In this document: piece by piece, positions 21,395 to 34,653 of the stretch
Numbering within the stretch: the stretch's first letter is position 1
How the letters are laid out: each line of letters begins with the position of its first letter
Origin: Neoarius graeffei
Lineage: Eukaryota > Chordata > Actinopteri > Siluriformes > Ariidae
Length of the DNA: 64,000 nt
Assembly: GCF_027579695.1 (NCBI RefSeq)
Contig: NC_083571.1
Coordinates: forward strand, 39,741,943-39,805,942
Direction: 5' to 3'
Translations under genes and position numbers: made by a program
Notes under the pieces: generated by a model
Told to the model about the DNA's origin: nothing
The model's database searches: none
The model's input: only the letters and a program-made list of their open reading frames with translations

Positions 21395-21582
21395 TATAGT
21401 GAATTGACAATAAAAAATCTTTGAATCTTTGAAGATGTCATAATACTGGCATGATTATGAACACATCAGTCTTGTGATTAATGCAATCCTCAGTTTGGGG
21501 TTTGGGGAAATTCCTGCTCCCTAATTTCCGTCATAATGTGACATAAATGTTAAATTCCACACTGATTACTAATAAGTATATC

Positions 21583-21586
<4 letters not shown>

Positions 21587-21638
<52 letters not shown>

Positions 21639-21640
21639 AC
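21587..21640. repeat. (GT)n microsatellite
   Basis: About 25 GT dinucleotides. Confidence 0.97.
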
Positions 21641-21790
21641 GCGCATGTAAAACACATGACACACTGGTTGTGTCGAATGCTTGCATTTATGGAAATGATA
21701 TTGATGGGTTTTCCTTTTAAAATTCTGTTCCTTTTTTTTCTTTTTTTTCAACAGTAAGAAATTGTCTGTGTTAAACAGAGTACTTTTCTG

Positions 21791-22518
21791 GGCAGCATGG
21801 TGATGCAGTGGTTGTCACTGTCATTTCACACGAGAAGGTTCTGGGTTCGGCCCTCACAGCCAGCAGGGGTCTTTCTGTGTGAAGTGTCTGTGTGGGTTTC
21901 CTCCAGGTGCTCTGGCTTCTTCCCACAGTCCAAAGACATGCGGATTAGGTAATATACCCAGCCACTGGGGTTGCACAAGCCAGTGCATACTTAGTGCCGG
22001 TCCCAAGCCTAGATAGATTGGGGATGGTTGTGTCAGGAAGGGCATCCAGTGTAAAACCTACGCCGAATCAAATATGCAGATCATGATGATCCACGGTGGC
22101 ACGGTGGTGTAGTGGTTAGCGCTGTCGCCTCACAGCAAGAAGGTCCGGGTTCGAGCCCCGTGGCCGGCGAGGGCCTTTCTGTGTGGAGTTTGCATGTTCT
22201 CCCCGTGCCCGCATGGGTCTCCTCCGGGCGCTCCGGTTTCCCCCACAGTCCAAAGACATGCAGGTTAGGTTAACTGGTGACTCTAAATTGACCGTAGGTG
22301 TGAATGTGAGTGTGAGTGGTTGTCTGTGTCTAGGTGTCAGCCCTGTGATGACCTGGCGACTTGTCCAGGGTGTACCCTGCCTTTCGCCCGTAGTCAGCTG
22401 GGATAGGCTCCAGCTTGCCTGCGACCCTGTAGAACAGGATAAAGCGGCTAGAGATAATGAGATGAGATGATGATCCACTGTGGCGACCCGTAATGGGAGC
22501 AGCCAAAAGAAGAAGAAA
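21791..22518 (+). mobile_element. older tRNA-derived SINE, split by a younger SINE
   Basis: The head GGCAGCATGGTGATGCAGTG with a degenerate B-box (GGGTTCGGCCC) is followed by a body with GGATGGTTGTGTCAGGAAGG and the tail GTGGCGACCCGTAATGGGAG...AAAAGAAGAAGAAA. This is a distinct fish SINE family. Interrupted at 22095-22466. Confidence 0.75.
22095..22466 (+). mobile_element. tRNA-derived SINE nested in an older SINE
   Basis: Copy of the abundant SINE flanked by ATGATGATCCAC (22083-22094, 22467-22478), inserted into the tail of the older SINE. Confidence 0.93.
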
Positions 22519-22659
22519 CGGAGAGCTTTTCCATTCAGCCATTTAATCTCAACAATGCCACCATCACATACACTGCAAAGATCTGATCTATTCTTTGTGT
22601 GTATTGTTTTATGGAAATTGTCACAGTGCTGCTTTACAGAAATCTGGATTTATATTTAG

Positions 22660-22830
22660 ATCCTAATGAACAAGCCAGAGGTGCAGTGTCAAAGCGAAAC
22701 ATCATGAAACAGAATGGGGAAGAAACCTTGAGAGGAACCAGGCTGAAAAGGGAACCCATCCTCTTCTGGGTGATACTGTGATTATAAATCATTACAGCAA
22801 CAGGCGTAGACGTGTAAAAACACACAGTAC
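22660..22830. repeat. interspersed repeat fragment
   Basis: The block containing GAAACCTTGAGAGGAACCAG and GGGAACCCATCCTC recurs at 50715-50850, so it is a dispersed repeat. Family not assigned. Confidence 0.55.
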
Positions 22831-23135
22831 TGAGTGTGTTTACAGGATGTTCAGGATTTATAGAGATTTATGGAATAAGAGTCCTGGGATGAGCAACAGG
22901 GCAGTCTTTATGATTGCAACAGCTTTTAAACACAATTCTACTGAATCCAAGTAAGATTAAACACTCAAACATCACTTAGAGTTAGACCTGAACTGTTTTT
23001 GGTGAATGGTCTTTCAGACCAAAAAAGTCCTGCTGTTCACAAACAGATATTCGACAGAACAATGGAAGATAATGAGAGAATCAATACATCATCTGGATCA
23101 TTTCAGCAATTCTCTCTGAAAAGTCATTTAGAGGC

Positions 23136-23510
23136 ACTGGTGGAAGAAGTATTCAGATCCTTTACTTAAGTAAAAATACTCATATCACACTGTGAAAATA
23201 CACAAGTAAAAGTCTTACTTAAAGACTTTTACAAAACCTTATTTAAGTAAACGTATGTAATTTTTAATCAGCAAAATGTACTTACAGTATCAACAGTAGA
23301 AATATTCATTCTACAGAAAAATGTTTTATTATTATATATGATGTTTTTGGATTAATATTAGTGCTGTATTAATGTGTATGCTACATTTTATTGCTGTAGA
23401 TGTTTAAGGTTGAGCTCATTTTCACTACTTTATATACTGTTGTGTAGTTTAATCTACAGTAATGCATATTTTTCTATAAGAAAATCATATGTTTGTAGTG
23501 TCACTGTCCT
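23136..23510. repeat. DNA-transposon-like fragment
   Basis: Begins GCACTGGTGGAAGAAGTATT and CAGATCCTTTACTTAAGTAA, a sequence I recognise as a common fish hAT-type MITE end. The other end is unclear. Confidence 0.45.
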
Positions 23511-23522
23511 GTGGGAACCCAT

Positions 23523-23873
23523 CCGTCCATGATCTGTAGCCGCTTATCCTGTTCTACAGGGTCACAGGCAAGCTGGAGCCTATCCTAGCTAACTATGGGT
23601 GAGAGGCAGGGTATACCCTGGACAAGTCGCCAGATTATTGCAGGGCTGACACATAGAGACAAACAACCATTCACACTCACGGTCAATTTAGAGCCACCAA
23701 TTAACCTAACCTGCATGTCTTTGGACTGTGGGGGAAACCAGAGCACCCGGAAGAAACCCACGCAGACACAGGGAGAACATGCAAACTCCACACAGAAAGG
23801 CCCTCACCGGCCGCTGGGCTCGAACCCAGGACCTTCTTGCTGTGAGGCGGCGGTGTTAACCACTACACCAGTG
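23523..23873 (-). mobile_element. tRNA-derived SINE
   Basis: Minus-strand, slightly truncated copy of the abundant SINE. Target duplication not resolved. Confidence 0.85.
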
Positions 23874-24290
23874 TAGTGAGTAAATATTTAGTTACATTTC
23901 ACATCTAAAATGGCACCATGCTACAGTGGGGCAAAAAAGTATTTAGTCAGCCACCAATTGTGCAAGTTCTCCCACTTAAAAAGATGAGAGAGGCCTGTAA
24001 TTTTCATCATAGGTACACTTCAACTATGAGAGACAGAATGGGGGGCAAATAATCCAGGAAATCACATTGTAGGATTTTTAATGAATTAATTGGTAAATTC
24101 CTCAGTAAAATAAGTATTTGGTCACCTACAAACAAGCAAGATTTCTGGCTCTCACATACCTGTAACAACTTCTTTAAGAGGCTCCTCTGTCCTCCACTCG
24201 TTACCTGTATTAATGGCACCTGTTTGAACTCGTTATCAGTATAAAAGACACCTGTCCACAACCTCAAACAGTCACACTCCAAACTCCACT

Positions 24291-25320
<1,030 letters not shown>

Positions 25321-25454
25321 ACTTTTGTTATTGACCAAATACTTATTTTCCACCATAATATGCAAATAAATTCTTTAAAAATCAGACAATGTGATTTTCT
25401 GGATTTTTTTTTCTCATTTTGTCTCTCATAGTTGAGGTATACCTATGATGAAAA

Positions 25455-27180
25455 CAGGGATGAGAATTTTTCGCCGATCGGCGGATTTCCGACTTTTTCA
25501 GACCAAAATGATCGTTTTTGAGATCGATGTAAATCTGTTGAGAAATTTTCGGGGGGGATGATTAATGATCTGTGGTCACCTTATAACGCAGACATCCCAA
25601 GTCTCCCAGAACTTCCAGGAGTCTCCTGCATATTGATAGAAACAAGCAAGAGCGTGCGCGCGCAACATTAAGGTCTGCATCACGCATCTTAGAATGTGCG
25701 CGCGCAAGGGAGACTGTGTGCAGTGTTGCCAGATATTGCTGACGTTTTCCATCCCAAAATATGTTCAAAACCCGCCAAAATGCATTTAAAACCACCCAAT
25801 GTGGCAACACTGCCTGTGTGCCTGTTCATGTAGCGCATGCCAGACAAAGAGCATCCTGATTGGGTTACTCAGCAAAATAAGCCAATCAGCTTTCAGTGTG
25901 GGCGGGCTTTTATCCCTTTTCTCGAGGACCGAAGTTTTTAGTTGAGTCAAGTGCAGCCAACAGGACCGGCATAGGAGAGAGAGAGCGCGCGCCCCCAAAA
26001 ACCAAAGTACAAACCCCACTTCACCTCAGATTACACAAAAGAATCTCCCTGTCTAATAAGGGTAGAAAATAATGACAGTTTCGCGTGATGTACTGTTTGC
26101 AGCAGTGGTTTCAGCATTGCCCATGGTGGCTTAAATGATTGTAAAGGACATGTTGACGTGAGGAGTGTCATTTCATGTGCATTATATTTAGGTCAACAAC
26201 AGGCTGTCATGAAAAGACCAAACTTATTGAAGATTTCCGTAAAGTAACAATGTATGAATATACATCATGTATATCAAATACACGTCATATATAAGTGTGT
26301 ATCTTTTTATAAATGAAGTTAGCTTGTCTAATGTAGCATGTTGGGGAGAATCATAGTATCATATCTATATTTCTGATAAAATTTTAGGTATGATACCATG
26401 TATAACTCTCCTACTTATTGCTCATTTCATGGGGGGGGGGGGAATTGCTGGCATGTGCCGCGTGGGAGCATCTGCCCACATTTTTTTAGGCCGAGATGAA
26501 CTTATAGTTTTTGATTTAAAAATTTTTTTCCAATTTGTAATGCCCATTGTATATGCCTGTTCTTTAACTCAAAATCACCATCTCGATCTTCAAATTGACC
26601 ATATGGTATATGCATTACATTACACAACATCCTGTCCAGATAAAACCTCGTTAGTACACACAACAGTTGAAAGGGAAGTGATAAGTGATGTTGAATATTG
26701 CCTGCTTAATATGCAAGACCTCCTGCTACCATGATAACATCAGAAGAAAGCTTAAGAGAATTATATGACAGAACTTTTTTCTGGTTTGTACTTCATTTTA
26801 AAGGATTAGAGTATTCAAAGACATGAATAGCAAAAATGCAGAAATATAATACTGTAGAGCTCGTTTATATTAAAAGGTGCATTGATTTTTTGAAATCATC
26901 AAATGTGAATTGATTAAAAACAAGTCTCTTGTACCATATTAATCATTTTCACCTGGGAGTCCACCAAGAAGGGGAATTTATTTCTAAATACATTGCAACT
27001 TTTTGCTGATAAAATTAATGGTTTTGGGTTAAAAAAAAAAATAAATAAAAAATAGCCAAAAATCATTAGCGCCTGGAACCCCTGGGCCCCGCCCCCCGGG
27101 CCATGGGCCCCGCCCCCCTGGGCCATGGGCCCCGCCCTGGTTTTTTCAGACTTTTTAAATATTTTCCATTCTCATCCCTG
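25455..27180. mobile_element. hAT-like non-autonomous DNA transposon
   Basis: Ends CAGGGATGAGAAT and ATTCTCATCCCTG form a perfect 13-bp TIR, flanked by TGAAAA direct repeats (25449-25454, 27181-27186). The CAGGG...CCCTG ends suggest hAT, but hAT duplications are normally 8 bp and here 6 bp match, so the superfamily is not certain. No transposase frame is visible. The right end contains short GC-rich repeats around GGGCCCCGCCCC (27075-27135). Confidence 0.75.
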
Positions 27181-27380
27181 TGAAAATTACAGGCCTCTCT
27201 CATCTTTTTAAATGGGAGAACTTGCACAATAGATAGTTTTCACTGACGTCACGGCATTCCGGGGCACGCCCCCCCCAGCCGCCATCTTGCAGGGCAAACA
27301 AAACGGACCATCGCCACTACCGGCTACGTTATCTCGGACGAATTTATTAAGTTATATAGTCAGTTTTCTAAAATAAAGAT

Positions 27381-27732
27381 CATCTCATTATCTCTAGCCG
27401 CTTTATCCTTCTACAGGGTCGCAGGCAAGCTGGAGCCTATCCCAGCTGACTACAGGCGAAAGGCGGGGTACACCCTGGACAAGTCGCCAGGTCATCACAG
27501 GGCTGACACATAGACGCAGACAACCATTCACACTCACATTCACACCTACGGTCAATTTAGAGTCACCAGTTAACCTAACCTGCATGTCTTTGGACTGTGG
27601 GGGAAACCGGAGCACCCGGAGGAAACCCACGCGGACATGGAGTGAACATGCAAACTCTGCATAGAAAGGCCCTCGCCAGCCACGGGGCTCGAACCCGGAC
27701 CTTCTTGCTGTGAGGTGACAGCGCTAACCACT
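27381..27732 (-). mobile_element. tRNA-derived SINE in ISL2EU-like copy 1
   Basis: Minus-strand SINE ending at GCTAACCAC. It coincides with loss of most of the YqaJ-type first exon; the flanking TCCGTGAAG is locally duplicated. No clean target duplication. Confidence 0.85.
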
Positions 27733-27982
27733 CCGTGAAGTCCGTGAAGTCCACCAAAAACAAGTGAGAGCCATGTCCTAATTACAGCCAAGGTATGTAC
27801 ACATTGGAGTTTTAGAGCTCTCAACACTGCATATAAATATATGTGTGTATAATATCGAGTTGATTTAAGACAAATTTTACATCCATTAGTGGTATTACAG
27901 TACCATGTCAGTATAAACTTTGTAATATAATTAACTGGTATGTAGGCTTGTTACACAATTGATTGTTTATTTAAACAACTTA

Positions 27983-28197
27983 CCACTTATAAAATGATCG
28001 GAGCAGACTTTGCTGTGTTTGGAAGGCTGATAATCCTTGTGGTTGATTCTTGCAAGCCATAGATTTCTCCTGTGTATGCTTAGTTTCTTTGTTTGCTCGC
28101 CTTCGTGCTCCCGTACAGTGGGAATTCCATAAAAGCTCCACTTGACGTCATCATCTGACCTATTACGACAGCCGTGAATACAACAGGTGTGCACCAT
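27983..28197 (-). pseudogene. THAP-domain first exon of ISL2EU-like element, copy 1
   Basis: ATG at 28197; MVHTCCIHGCRNRSDDDVKW, then RRNLWLARIN and SKVCSDHFISG, a recognisable THAP C2CH finger (Cys in CCIHGC, then CSDH). A GTAAGT donor follows FISG. Only this exon survives. Nearly identical to 56144-56357. Confidence 0.85.
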
Positions 28198-28225
28198 TGC
28201 TAGCTTTAAATAGTAATAATGTAAC

Positions 28226-28596
28226 TCATCTCATTATCTCTAGCCGCTTTATCCTGTTCTACAGGGTCGCAGGCAAGCTGGAGCCTATCCCAGCTGACTA
28301 CGGGCGAAAGGCGGGGTACACCCTGGACAAGTCGCCAGGTCATCACAGGGCTGACACATAGACACAGACAACCATTCACACTCACATTCACACCTACGGT
28401 CAATTTAGAGTCACCAGTTAACCTAACCTGCATGTCTTTGGACTGTGGGGGAAACCGGAGCACCCGGAGGAAACCCACACGGACACGGGGAGAACAGGCA
28501 AACTCCGCACAGAAAGACCCTCGCCGGCCACAGGGCTCGAACCCGGACCTTCTTGCTGTGAGGCGACAGCGCTAACCACTACACCACCGTGCCGCC
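28226..28596 (-). mobile_element. tRNA-derived SINE in ISL2EU-like copy 1
   Basis: Flanked by TAATAATGTAAC (28214-28225, 28597-28608). Confidence 0.93.
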
Positions 28597-28789
28597 TAAT
28601 AATGTAACTATAAATGTAAATAATATATAAATAAATGTAACTCGCGTGTTACAATGTGTGCTCAGTGACCCGTACGGTAAGCTTGCCCTACAAGATGGCC
28701 GCCACCAGGGAATCCCCGACTCTGTGACGTCATGTGAAAACTATCTATAGGTGACTGACTAAATACTTTTTTGCCCCACTGTAGGTGGC

Positions 28790-30343
28790 AGCCTGTTACA
28801 GCAGCTCTCGTGCGTGGTTTTTTTTTAGTTGTTTTTTCTTTACTTCTGTCTGTATTTGTGTCTGATCCTTACAGCCACTTATCACAGATACTGTGAGACA
28901 ATGGCTACTTTCTGTTTTAGAATTTTTGTCTCAGTTTTTGTGGTATTTTTGTTGCTCCTGGTGACAAAGGGTCACAGACACAATGGTGAGGGCATTGTTT
29001 ACACATGCGACCAGCTGATTGTGCTGGGTAAACCTGTGCTGCTACCTGGAGCAAGGCCTGAGGTCCCAGGGGACCTGTGGAGGAGACACCAGGGTTGCAG
29101 AGCTGGAGCTCAGCTGAAAGTGAAGAAAAGGAGATACAGACCTGCTGTTCCAATGATTATCACGGAGAATATGAGGTCTCTCAGGAATAAGATGGACAAG
29201 TTTACAGCGCTGATTAAGACCCAGTGGGAATACCATGAGTGCAGTGTTTCACTGAGACATGGCTGCACACGCATATCCTAGACCACAGTGTGGTGGTACT
29301 TGGCTTCAGGACTGTTTGGGCAGACAGGGACATTAACTAGCAGTGGTAAGAAGAAAGGAGGAGGGATTGCACTGTATGTGAGTGAGAGGTGGTGCAATCC
29401 CAGACATGTGCATGTGAAGGAATGTCTCTGTAACCCAGACACTGAACTACTTGCTGTGGGGATGCATCCTTATCTGCTTTGGGAATTCACATCCACCATT
29501 GTCATCACTGTTTACATTCCTCCATCAGCTGATGATACATTCAGCCACTGCTACTGGGGGAGAAGCTGTGGGTGATGAGTGTCGACACCTCCCTTGTCTC
29601 CTGGATTACTGATTATCTGACAGGCAGGCCACAGTTTGTCCATCTGGGTAGTGTTCTGTCTGACGTGGTGGTTAGTTTTATAGGAGCTCCACAGGGGAGC
29701 GTGCTGTCTCCTTTCCTTTTCACCTTGTATATCGCTGACTTTCAGTACAAATCTGGGTCATGCCATCAGCAGAAATTTTCTGAAGACTCGGCTGTTGTTG
29801 GATGTATAAGTGAGGAACAGGAGGGGGAGGACAGAGCTCTGGTAGACAACTTTGTGGAGTGGGCTGGACAGAATCACCTGCAGCTGAATGTCAACAAGAC
29901 CAGAGAGATGGTGATTGACTTCAGGAAGAAGAGGATGGCTTCACAACCACTGTGCATTCTGGGAGAGGATATGGAGGTGGTGGAGGACTACAAGTACCTG
30001 ACTGTTACCATAAACAACAGACTAGACCGGAAATCCAACACTGAAGCTGTATACAAGAAGGGGATGAGCAGGCTCTACCTTCTGAGGAAGCTGAGATCCT
30101 TCAATGCGTGCAGCAAGATGTTGGAGATCTTTTATAAATCTGTCGTGGCCCGTGTGATTTTTTTTTTTTTTTTACTGTGGTTTCTTGGGGGAGCAGCATT
30201 GGAGCCAGTGACACCAACAGACTCAAAAAACTGATTAAGAAGGCTGGCTCCATAATTGGCTACAAACAGGACACTTTTGAGGCTATGGTGGAGGTGCTGT
30301 CAGAGCTTATTTTGTTTACTGTCATATTTTGTACAATTTTATA
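28790..30343 (+). mobile_element. Rex1/CR1-like LINE, internally deleted
   Basis: The 5' part (28900-29560) carries endonuclease-domain remnants (MIITENMRSLRNKMDKFTAL; KKGGGIALYVSERW). The segment from 29572 carries the RT end: SFIGAPQGSVLSPFLFTLYI, DSAVVG in place of the usual catalytic DD box, and NTEAVYKKGMSRLYLLRKLR. The endonuclease C-terminus and first RT blocks are missing between. A poly-T stretch and frame loss occur near 30160. A SINE is inserted near the 3' end at 30355. Confidence 0.8.
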
Positions 30344-30354
30344 TTGATTCATCT

Positions 30355-30726
30355 CATCTCATTATCTCTAGCCGCTTTATCCTTCTACAGGGTCGCAGGC
30401 AAGCTGGAGCCTATCCCAGCTGACTACGGGCGAAAGGCGGGGTACACCCTGGACAAGTCGCCAGGTCATCACAGGGCTGACACATAGACACAGACAACCA
30501 TTCACACTCACATTCACACCTACGGTCAATTTAGAGTCACCAGTTAACCTAACCTGCATGTCTTTGGACTGTGGGGGAAACCGGAGCACCCGGAGGAAAC
30601 CCATGCGGACACGGGGAGAACATGCAAACTCCACACAGAAAGGCCCTCGCCGGCCCCGGGGCTCGAACCCAGGACCTTCTTGCTGTGAGGCGACAGTGCA
30701 AACCACTACACCACCGTGCCGCCCAT
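30355..30726 (-). mobile_element. tRNA-derived SINE
   Basis: Flanked by TTGATTCATCT (30344-30354, 30727-30737). Confidence 0.93.
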
Positions 30727-30919
30727 TTGATTCATCTTAATTTTATTTTTTTTTATTATTATTGCACATTACTGATAGCAAGAACTCTGAACTTTCTACT
30801 GTATAGTTCTGTTTATAACCCTGGTCCTCCTGTCACTTTGCACCTTTAGAGTTTACTTGTTTTCATTTATTTATTTATTTATTTATCTTCCTTTCAATAC
30901 TGCCACTGTTGGACAGTTT

Positions 30920-31330
30920 TTACAACCCCATTTCCAGAAAAGTTGGGATATTTTCCAAAATGCAATAAAAACAAAAATATGTGATTTGTTAATCCATGTG
31001 AATTCTTATTTAACTGAGAAAAGTACAAAGAAAATATTTTCAATAGTTTTACTGACCAACTTAATTGTATTTTGTATATATAAAAAAAAGTTAGTATTTG
31101 ATGCCTGCAACACTCAAAAAAAGTTGAGACAGAGGCAAAATCAGACTGAAAAGTTTATAGGATATTCAAGTAACACCAATTTGGAAGATTCCACAATAAG
31201 CAGGTTAACTAGTGAAATGATTGGGTATAAAATGAGCAACACCAAAAGTTCAGTCTTTGTAAGTAAGGATGGGGTGTGGCTCATAACTTTGTGCCAAAAT
31301 TCGTGAGAGAATTGTTAGTTAATTCAAAAA
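30920..31330. mobile_element. truncated Tc/mariner-like end
   Basis: Begins ACAACCCCATTTCCAGAAAA and contains AGTTGGGATATTTTCC. This matches my memory of the terminal sequence of a common fish Tc/mariner (ISRm11-like) family. The matching opposite end is not found, so it is a fragment. Confidence 0.5.
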
Positions 31331-31559
31331 GAACATTTCTCAATGCAAGATTTTAGGTCTCTCACCTGCATCTCTCGCCTGTGTCTCATACCTGTGTCTT
31401 TCACCTGTCTTGTACACCTGTATCTTTTACCTGTGTCTCTCACCTGTCTCTCATAAGCTGAGTCATGTGTATGAATATAGACATGTCTGTGAATACAGTG
31501 TGTGTGTGTGTTGTGTTGCAACATTTGGATTTTGGGCATGTTTGTGGTTTGGCTGAAAT

Positions 31560-31562
<3 letters not shown>

Positions 31563-31607
<45 letters not shown>
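31563..31607. repeat. (CA)n microsatellite
   Basis: About 22 CA dinucleotides. Confidence 0.97.
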
Positions 31608-31609
<2 letters not shown>

Positions 31610-31655
31610 TTGGGTGTATGTGAATCTCAGATATGTAACTGCACTATGGGAATTT

Positions 31656-31750
31656 CATTCCTTTGTTTTGATATTTGACCTTAGTTTTTTTCCAAGTTCC
31701 AACTCACTTGCTAAACACTCATACTTAATCACTCACATTACATAACGTGT
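31656..31750. repeat. left arm of a long-range inverted repeat
   Basis: About 95 bp (CATTCCTTTGTTTTGATATT onward) is found inverted at 34954-35050. The arms lie 3.2 kb apart and bracket a GT repeat and a Tc1. Confidence 0.85.
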
Positions 31751-31932
31751 ATGTGTGCGTGCGTGTGTGTGTTATGCACTTCCTGCATGGAGTGCACACT
31801 AGTCATATTCAGACTGGAACAGATGCAAGAACAGGCATGTAACAGTCATATATAAGCATAGTGTGTGCATGTGTTTATACAGTATTACTGATGTGTGTAA
31901 ATTCTGTGTTTGCACAAGCATTTATGTACACT

Positions 31933-31935
<3 letters not shown>

Positions 31936-31990
<55 letters not shown>
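31936..31990. repeat. (GT)n microsatellite
   Basis: About 26 GT dinucleotides followed by GCGC repeats. Confidence 0.97.
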
Positions 31991-31996
<6 letters not shown>

Positions 31997-32411
31997 CGCG
32001 CACATGGTGAGTGTCATGCATGCTGTACTCCTGCAGTGGCATAAATAGGATTTACAGTCATGTGAAAAAGAAAGTACACCCTCTTTCAAGTCTAGGTTTT
32101 AAGTGTCAGGACATAATAAAAAAATCATCTGGTCCTTACCAGGACTTAAAATTAGGCAAATACAACCTCAGATGACCAATAACACATGACATATTCACCC
32201 TGTCATTATTTATTTAACACAAAGTAAGTCAAAAATGCAGTAGCAGTGTGTGAAAAATTAAGTACATCCTTACTATTTCCAAAGAAATTATGAAAGCAAT
32301 TAGCAGCCAGGTGTTACTGATCAAATGAATTTGATTAATTGATCATCAGCAAGTGTGTCCACCTCTTAAAAAGCAGAAGTTTTGGCAGTTTGCTGGTCTG
32401 GAGCACTTAGG

Positions 32412-33366
32412 CCCTGTCCACACGGCAACGGATTCAGGTGAATCTGATAAAATTGTTTATCGTTTCAGCCTGGCGTCCACACGGCACCGGTGTTTTGGGT
32501 GCCCCAAAACAAAATCTTTTGAGAACGGGTTCCAGAGTGGAAAAATCTGGCAACGGCGCCGTTGTGAAGTCGTCTGGATGAGTAGAACGGATTTGTTTAT
32601 GATGACGTCACAACTACATGACAATCCCGCCAGCAAAAATAGGGAAAAAAAGGAGCGATCTCACCTCTTCAGATGTTGGTTTAAGTCCAACAATACATTC
32701 CTCAAAAAGGGTGTAGAAGAACAAAGTAATCCATCAACGTGTAGCATTCAATTTATTCCGGACCATTAAAGAATTCTGGAGGATCTCAGAATGTTGGCGT
32801 ACCAGCTTCCATCTACCCCCATTCATTCCTCTCTCTCTCCATCTACCTCCGTTCATTCCTCTTTCCGTGTCTCCATTCAAAAAACGAGCACGTGATTTAA
32901 AGGGACTATAGCCATAGGACAGGGAGTGAGAAGGTGTGCACGTGTGACAGTGACAGGGAAGAACCTAGGCTCATGCTCGCCCTGAATTTCTCTTAAAGTG
33001 AAGGCAGAAGAACGTTCAGCGCCTGGCCAGGCTTTCTATGTATTAATTTACATAGACGTTTTAATATGAAATATAAATAAGTGTCTTAGACAATAGATAC
33101 TATTTTATGCTACTGACTAATAATCAAAACTTTATGTGGCTAATGCTACAGAAGAAGGGGTTTATGTGCATGCGTCTACTTCTTCTATTGTTCTGGTGTC
33201 TCCGATGGGACCATCTTACAGCACACGTAGAGGTGTGGCATGTGTATTGCATCATTTTCAGCAAGCGTTGCGTTGCCATAACCTGATATTTTACTGATCC
33301 GTTGCCCATGTGGACGCGATATTTAAAAAAAAAATCTCGTTGCCGTTGTCGTGTGGATGTAGCCTT
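32412..33366. mobile_element. DNA-transposon-like insertion (MITE) in Tc1
   Basis: The left end GGCCCTGTCCACACGGCAAC is mirrored by a right end, GTTGCCGTTGTCGTGTGGAT then GTAGCC. Flanked by TTAG or CTTAG. No transposase. Resembles common fish MITEs with 'CCACACGG' ends; superfamily uncertain. Confidence 0.75.
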
Positions 33367-33383
33367 AGGTGTATGTTAACACA

Positions 33384-34405
33384 ATGCCAAGGAGAAAAGA
33401 CATCAGGAATGATCTTCGAGAAGCAATTGTTGCTGCACATCAGTCTGGGAAGGGTTATAAGGCCATTTCCAAACAATTTGAAATCCATCATTCTACTGTG
33501 AGAAAGATTATTCAGAAGTGGAAAACATTCAAGACAGTTGCCAATCTTCCCAGGAGTGGACATCCCAGCAAATTTACTCCAAGGTCAGACCGTGCAATGC
33601 TCAGAGAAATAGCAAAAAACCCAAGAACTACATCTAGGACTCTACAGGCCACAATTAGCATGTTAAATGTTAAAGTTCATGACATTGCAATTAGAAAAAG
33701 ACTGCACAAGTATGGCTTGTTTGGAAGGGTTGCCAGAAGAAAACCTCTTCTATCTAAAAAGAACATGGCAGCACAGCTTAGGTTTGCAAAGATGCATCTG
33801 AACAAGCCACAAGCCTTCTGGAACAATGTCCTTTGGACAGATGAGACCAAAGTGGAAATGTTTGGCCATAATGCACAGCGCCATGCTTGACGAAAACCAA
33901 ACACAGCATTATCAGCACAAACACCTCATATCAACCATCAAGCACGGTGGTGGAGGGGTGATGATTTGGGCTTGTTTTGCAGCCACAGGGCCTGAGCACC
34001 TTGCAATCACTGAGTCAACAATGAACTCCTCTGTATACCAAAGTATTCTAGAGGCAAATATGAGGCCATCTGTCCAACAGCTAAAGCTTCGCTGCAATTG
34101 GGTCATGCAACAGGACAATGATCCCAAGCGCACCAACAAATCTACAGCAGGATGGCTGAAAAAGAAAAGAATCAAAGTGTTGGAATGGCCAAGTCAAAGT
34201 CCAGACCTCAACCCAATTGAAATGCTGTGTCGGGACCTTAAGAGAGCTGTGCATAAAGAAATGCCCTCAAACATGAATGAACTGAAGCAATGTTGTAAAG
34301 AAGTGTGGGCCAAAATTCCTCCACATTGATGTGAGAGACTGATAAAATCATACAGAAAACGATTGCTTCAAGTTATTGCTGCAAAAGGTGGCTCTACAAG
34401 CTATT
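33384..34405 (+). pseudogene. Tc1 transposase (frameshifted, one stop)
   Basis: ATG at 33384: MPRRKDIRNDLREAIVAAHQ, HTH (YKAISKQFEIHHSTVRKIIQ), first catalytic Asp in WTDETKVEMFG. A frameshift near 33885 is followed by IKHGGGGVMIWACF, QQDNDPKRTNKST and SPDLNPIEMLCRDLK. A TGA at 34327 interrupts the C-terminus (IPPH-CERL). Otherwise of normal length, about 340 codons. Confidence 0.88.
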
Positions 34406-34653
34406 GAATCATGGGGTGTACTTACTTTTTCACACATGGATTCTGCATTTTCACTTAGTTTTTGTTAAATAAATAATGACACATTGGAATCTGTTGTGTG
34501 TTGCTTTACACCTGAGGTTAGATTTGCATAATTTTAGGACGTGATAAGGATCAGATGATTTTTTTGTTATGTCTTGATTGGTAAAACCACGTAACTGGAA
34601 GAGGGTGTACTTTCTTTTTCCCATGACTGGAATTTCAGGGTGTGGTGAGGAAA

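Larger units (their letters stand above)
27231..28746 (-). mobile_element. ISL2EU-like deletion derivative, copy 1
   Basis: TIR AGATAGTTTTCAC / GTGAAAACTATCT flanked by AT (27229-27230, 28747-28748). It retains a THAP exon on the minus strand (28197-27983) and the end of a first exon of a second, oppositely oriented gene (about 27733-27793, ending AGCCAAG before a GTATGT donor). ISL2EU transposons (PHIS group) are known, as I recall, for short TSDs and for encoding a transposase plus a YqaJ-type nuclease. Both internal genes are reduced to first exons. Two SINEs are nested inside (27381-27732, 28226-28596), the first replacing most of the second gene's exon. Confidence 0.72.
32055..34629 (+). 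mobile_element. Tc1-like transposon split by a MITE
   Basis: Left end CAGTCATGTGAAAAAGAAAG after TA (32053-32054). The right end, GAAAGAAAGTACACC complement, runs to CATGACTG at 34629, where the flanking TA has decayed. The plus-strand transposase follows a MITE inserted just upstream of its start codon (32412-33366). Confidence 0.9.

Noticed and set aside
22183-22470. Repeated 90-codon ORF (GFLRVLRFPPQSKDMQVRLT) seen at many places
   Set aside because: It is a chance open frame through the abundant tRNA-derived SINE, present wherever the SINE occurs on either strand.
28829-29281. Host gene with signal peptide (MFFLYFCLYLCLILTATYH)
   Set aside because: The downstream sequence is the endonuclease region of a LINE (ENMRSLRNKMD), so the frame is part of the retroelement.
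31324-31605. Cysteine/valine-rich frames (MCVCVCVCV) as a protein gene
   Set aside because: Translation of CA/GT microsatellites. The same applies to frames at 31863, 42981 and 55194.
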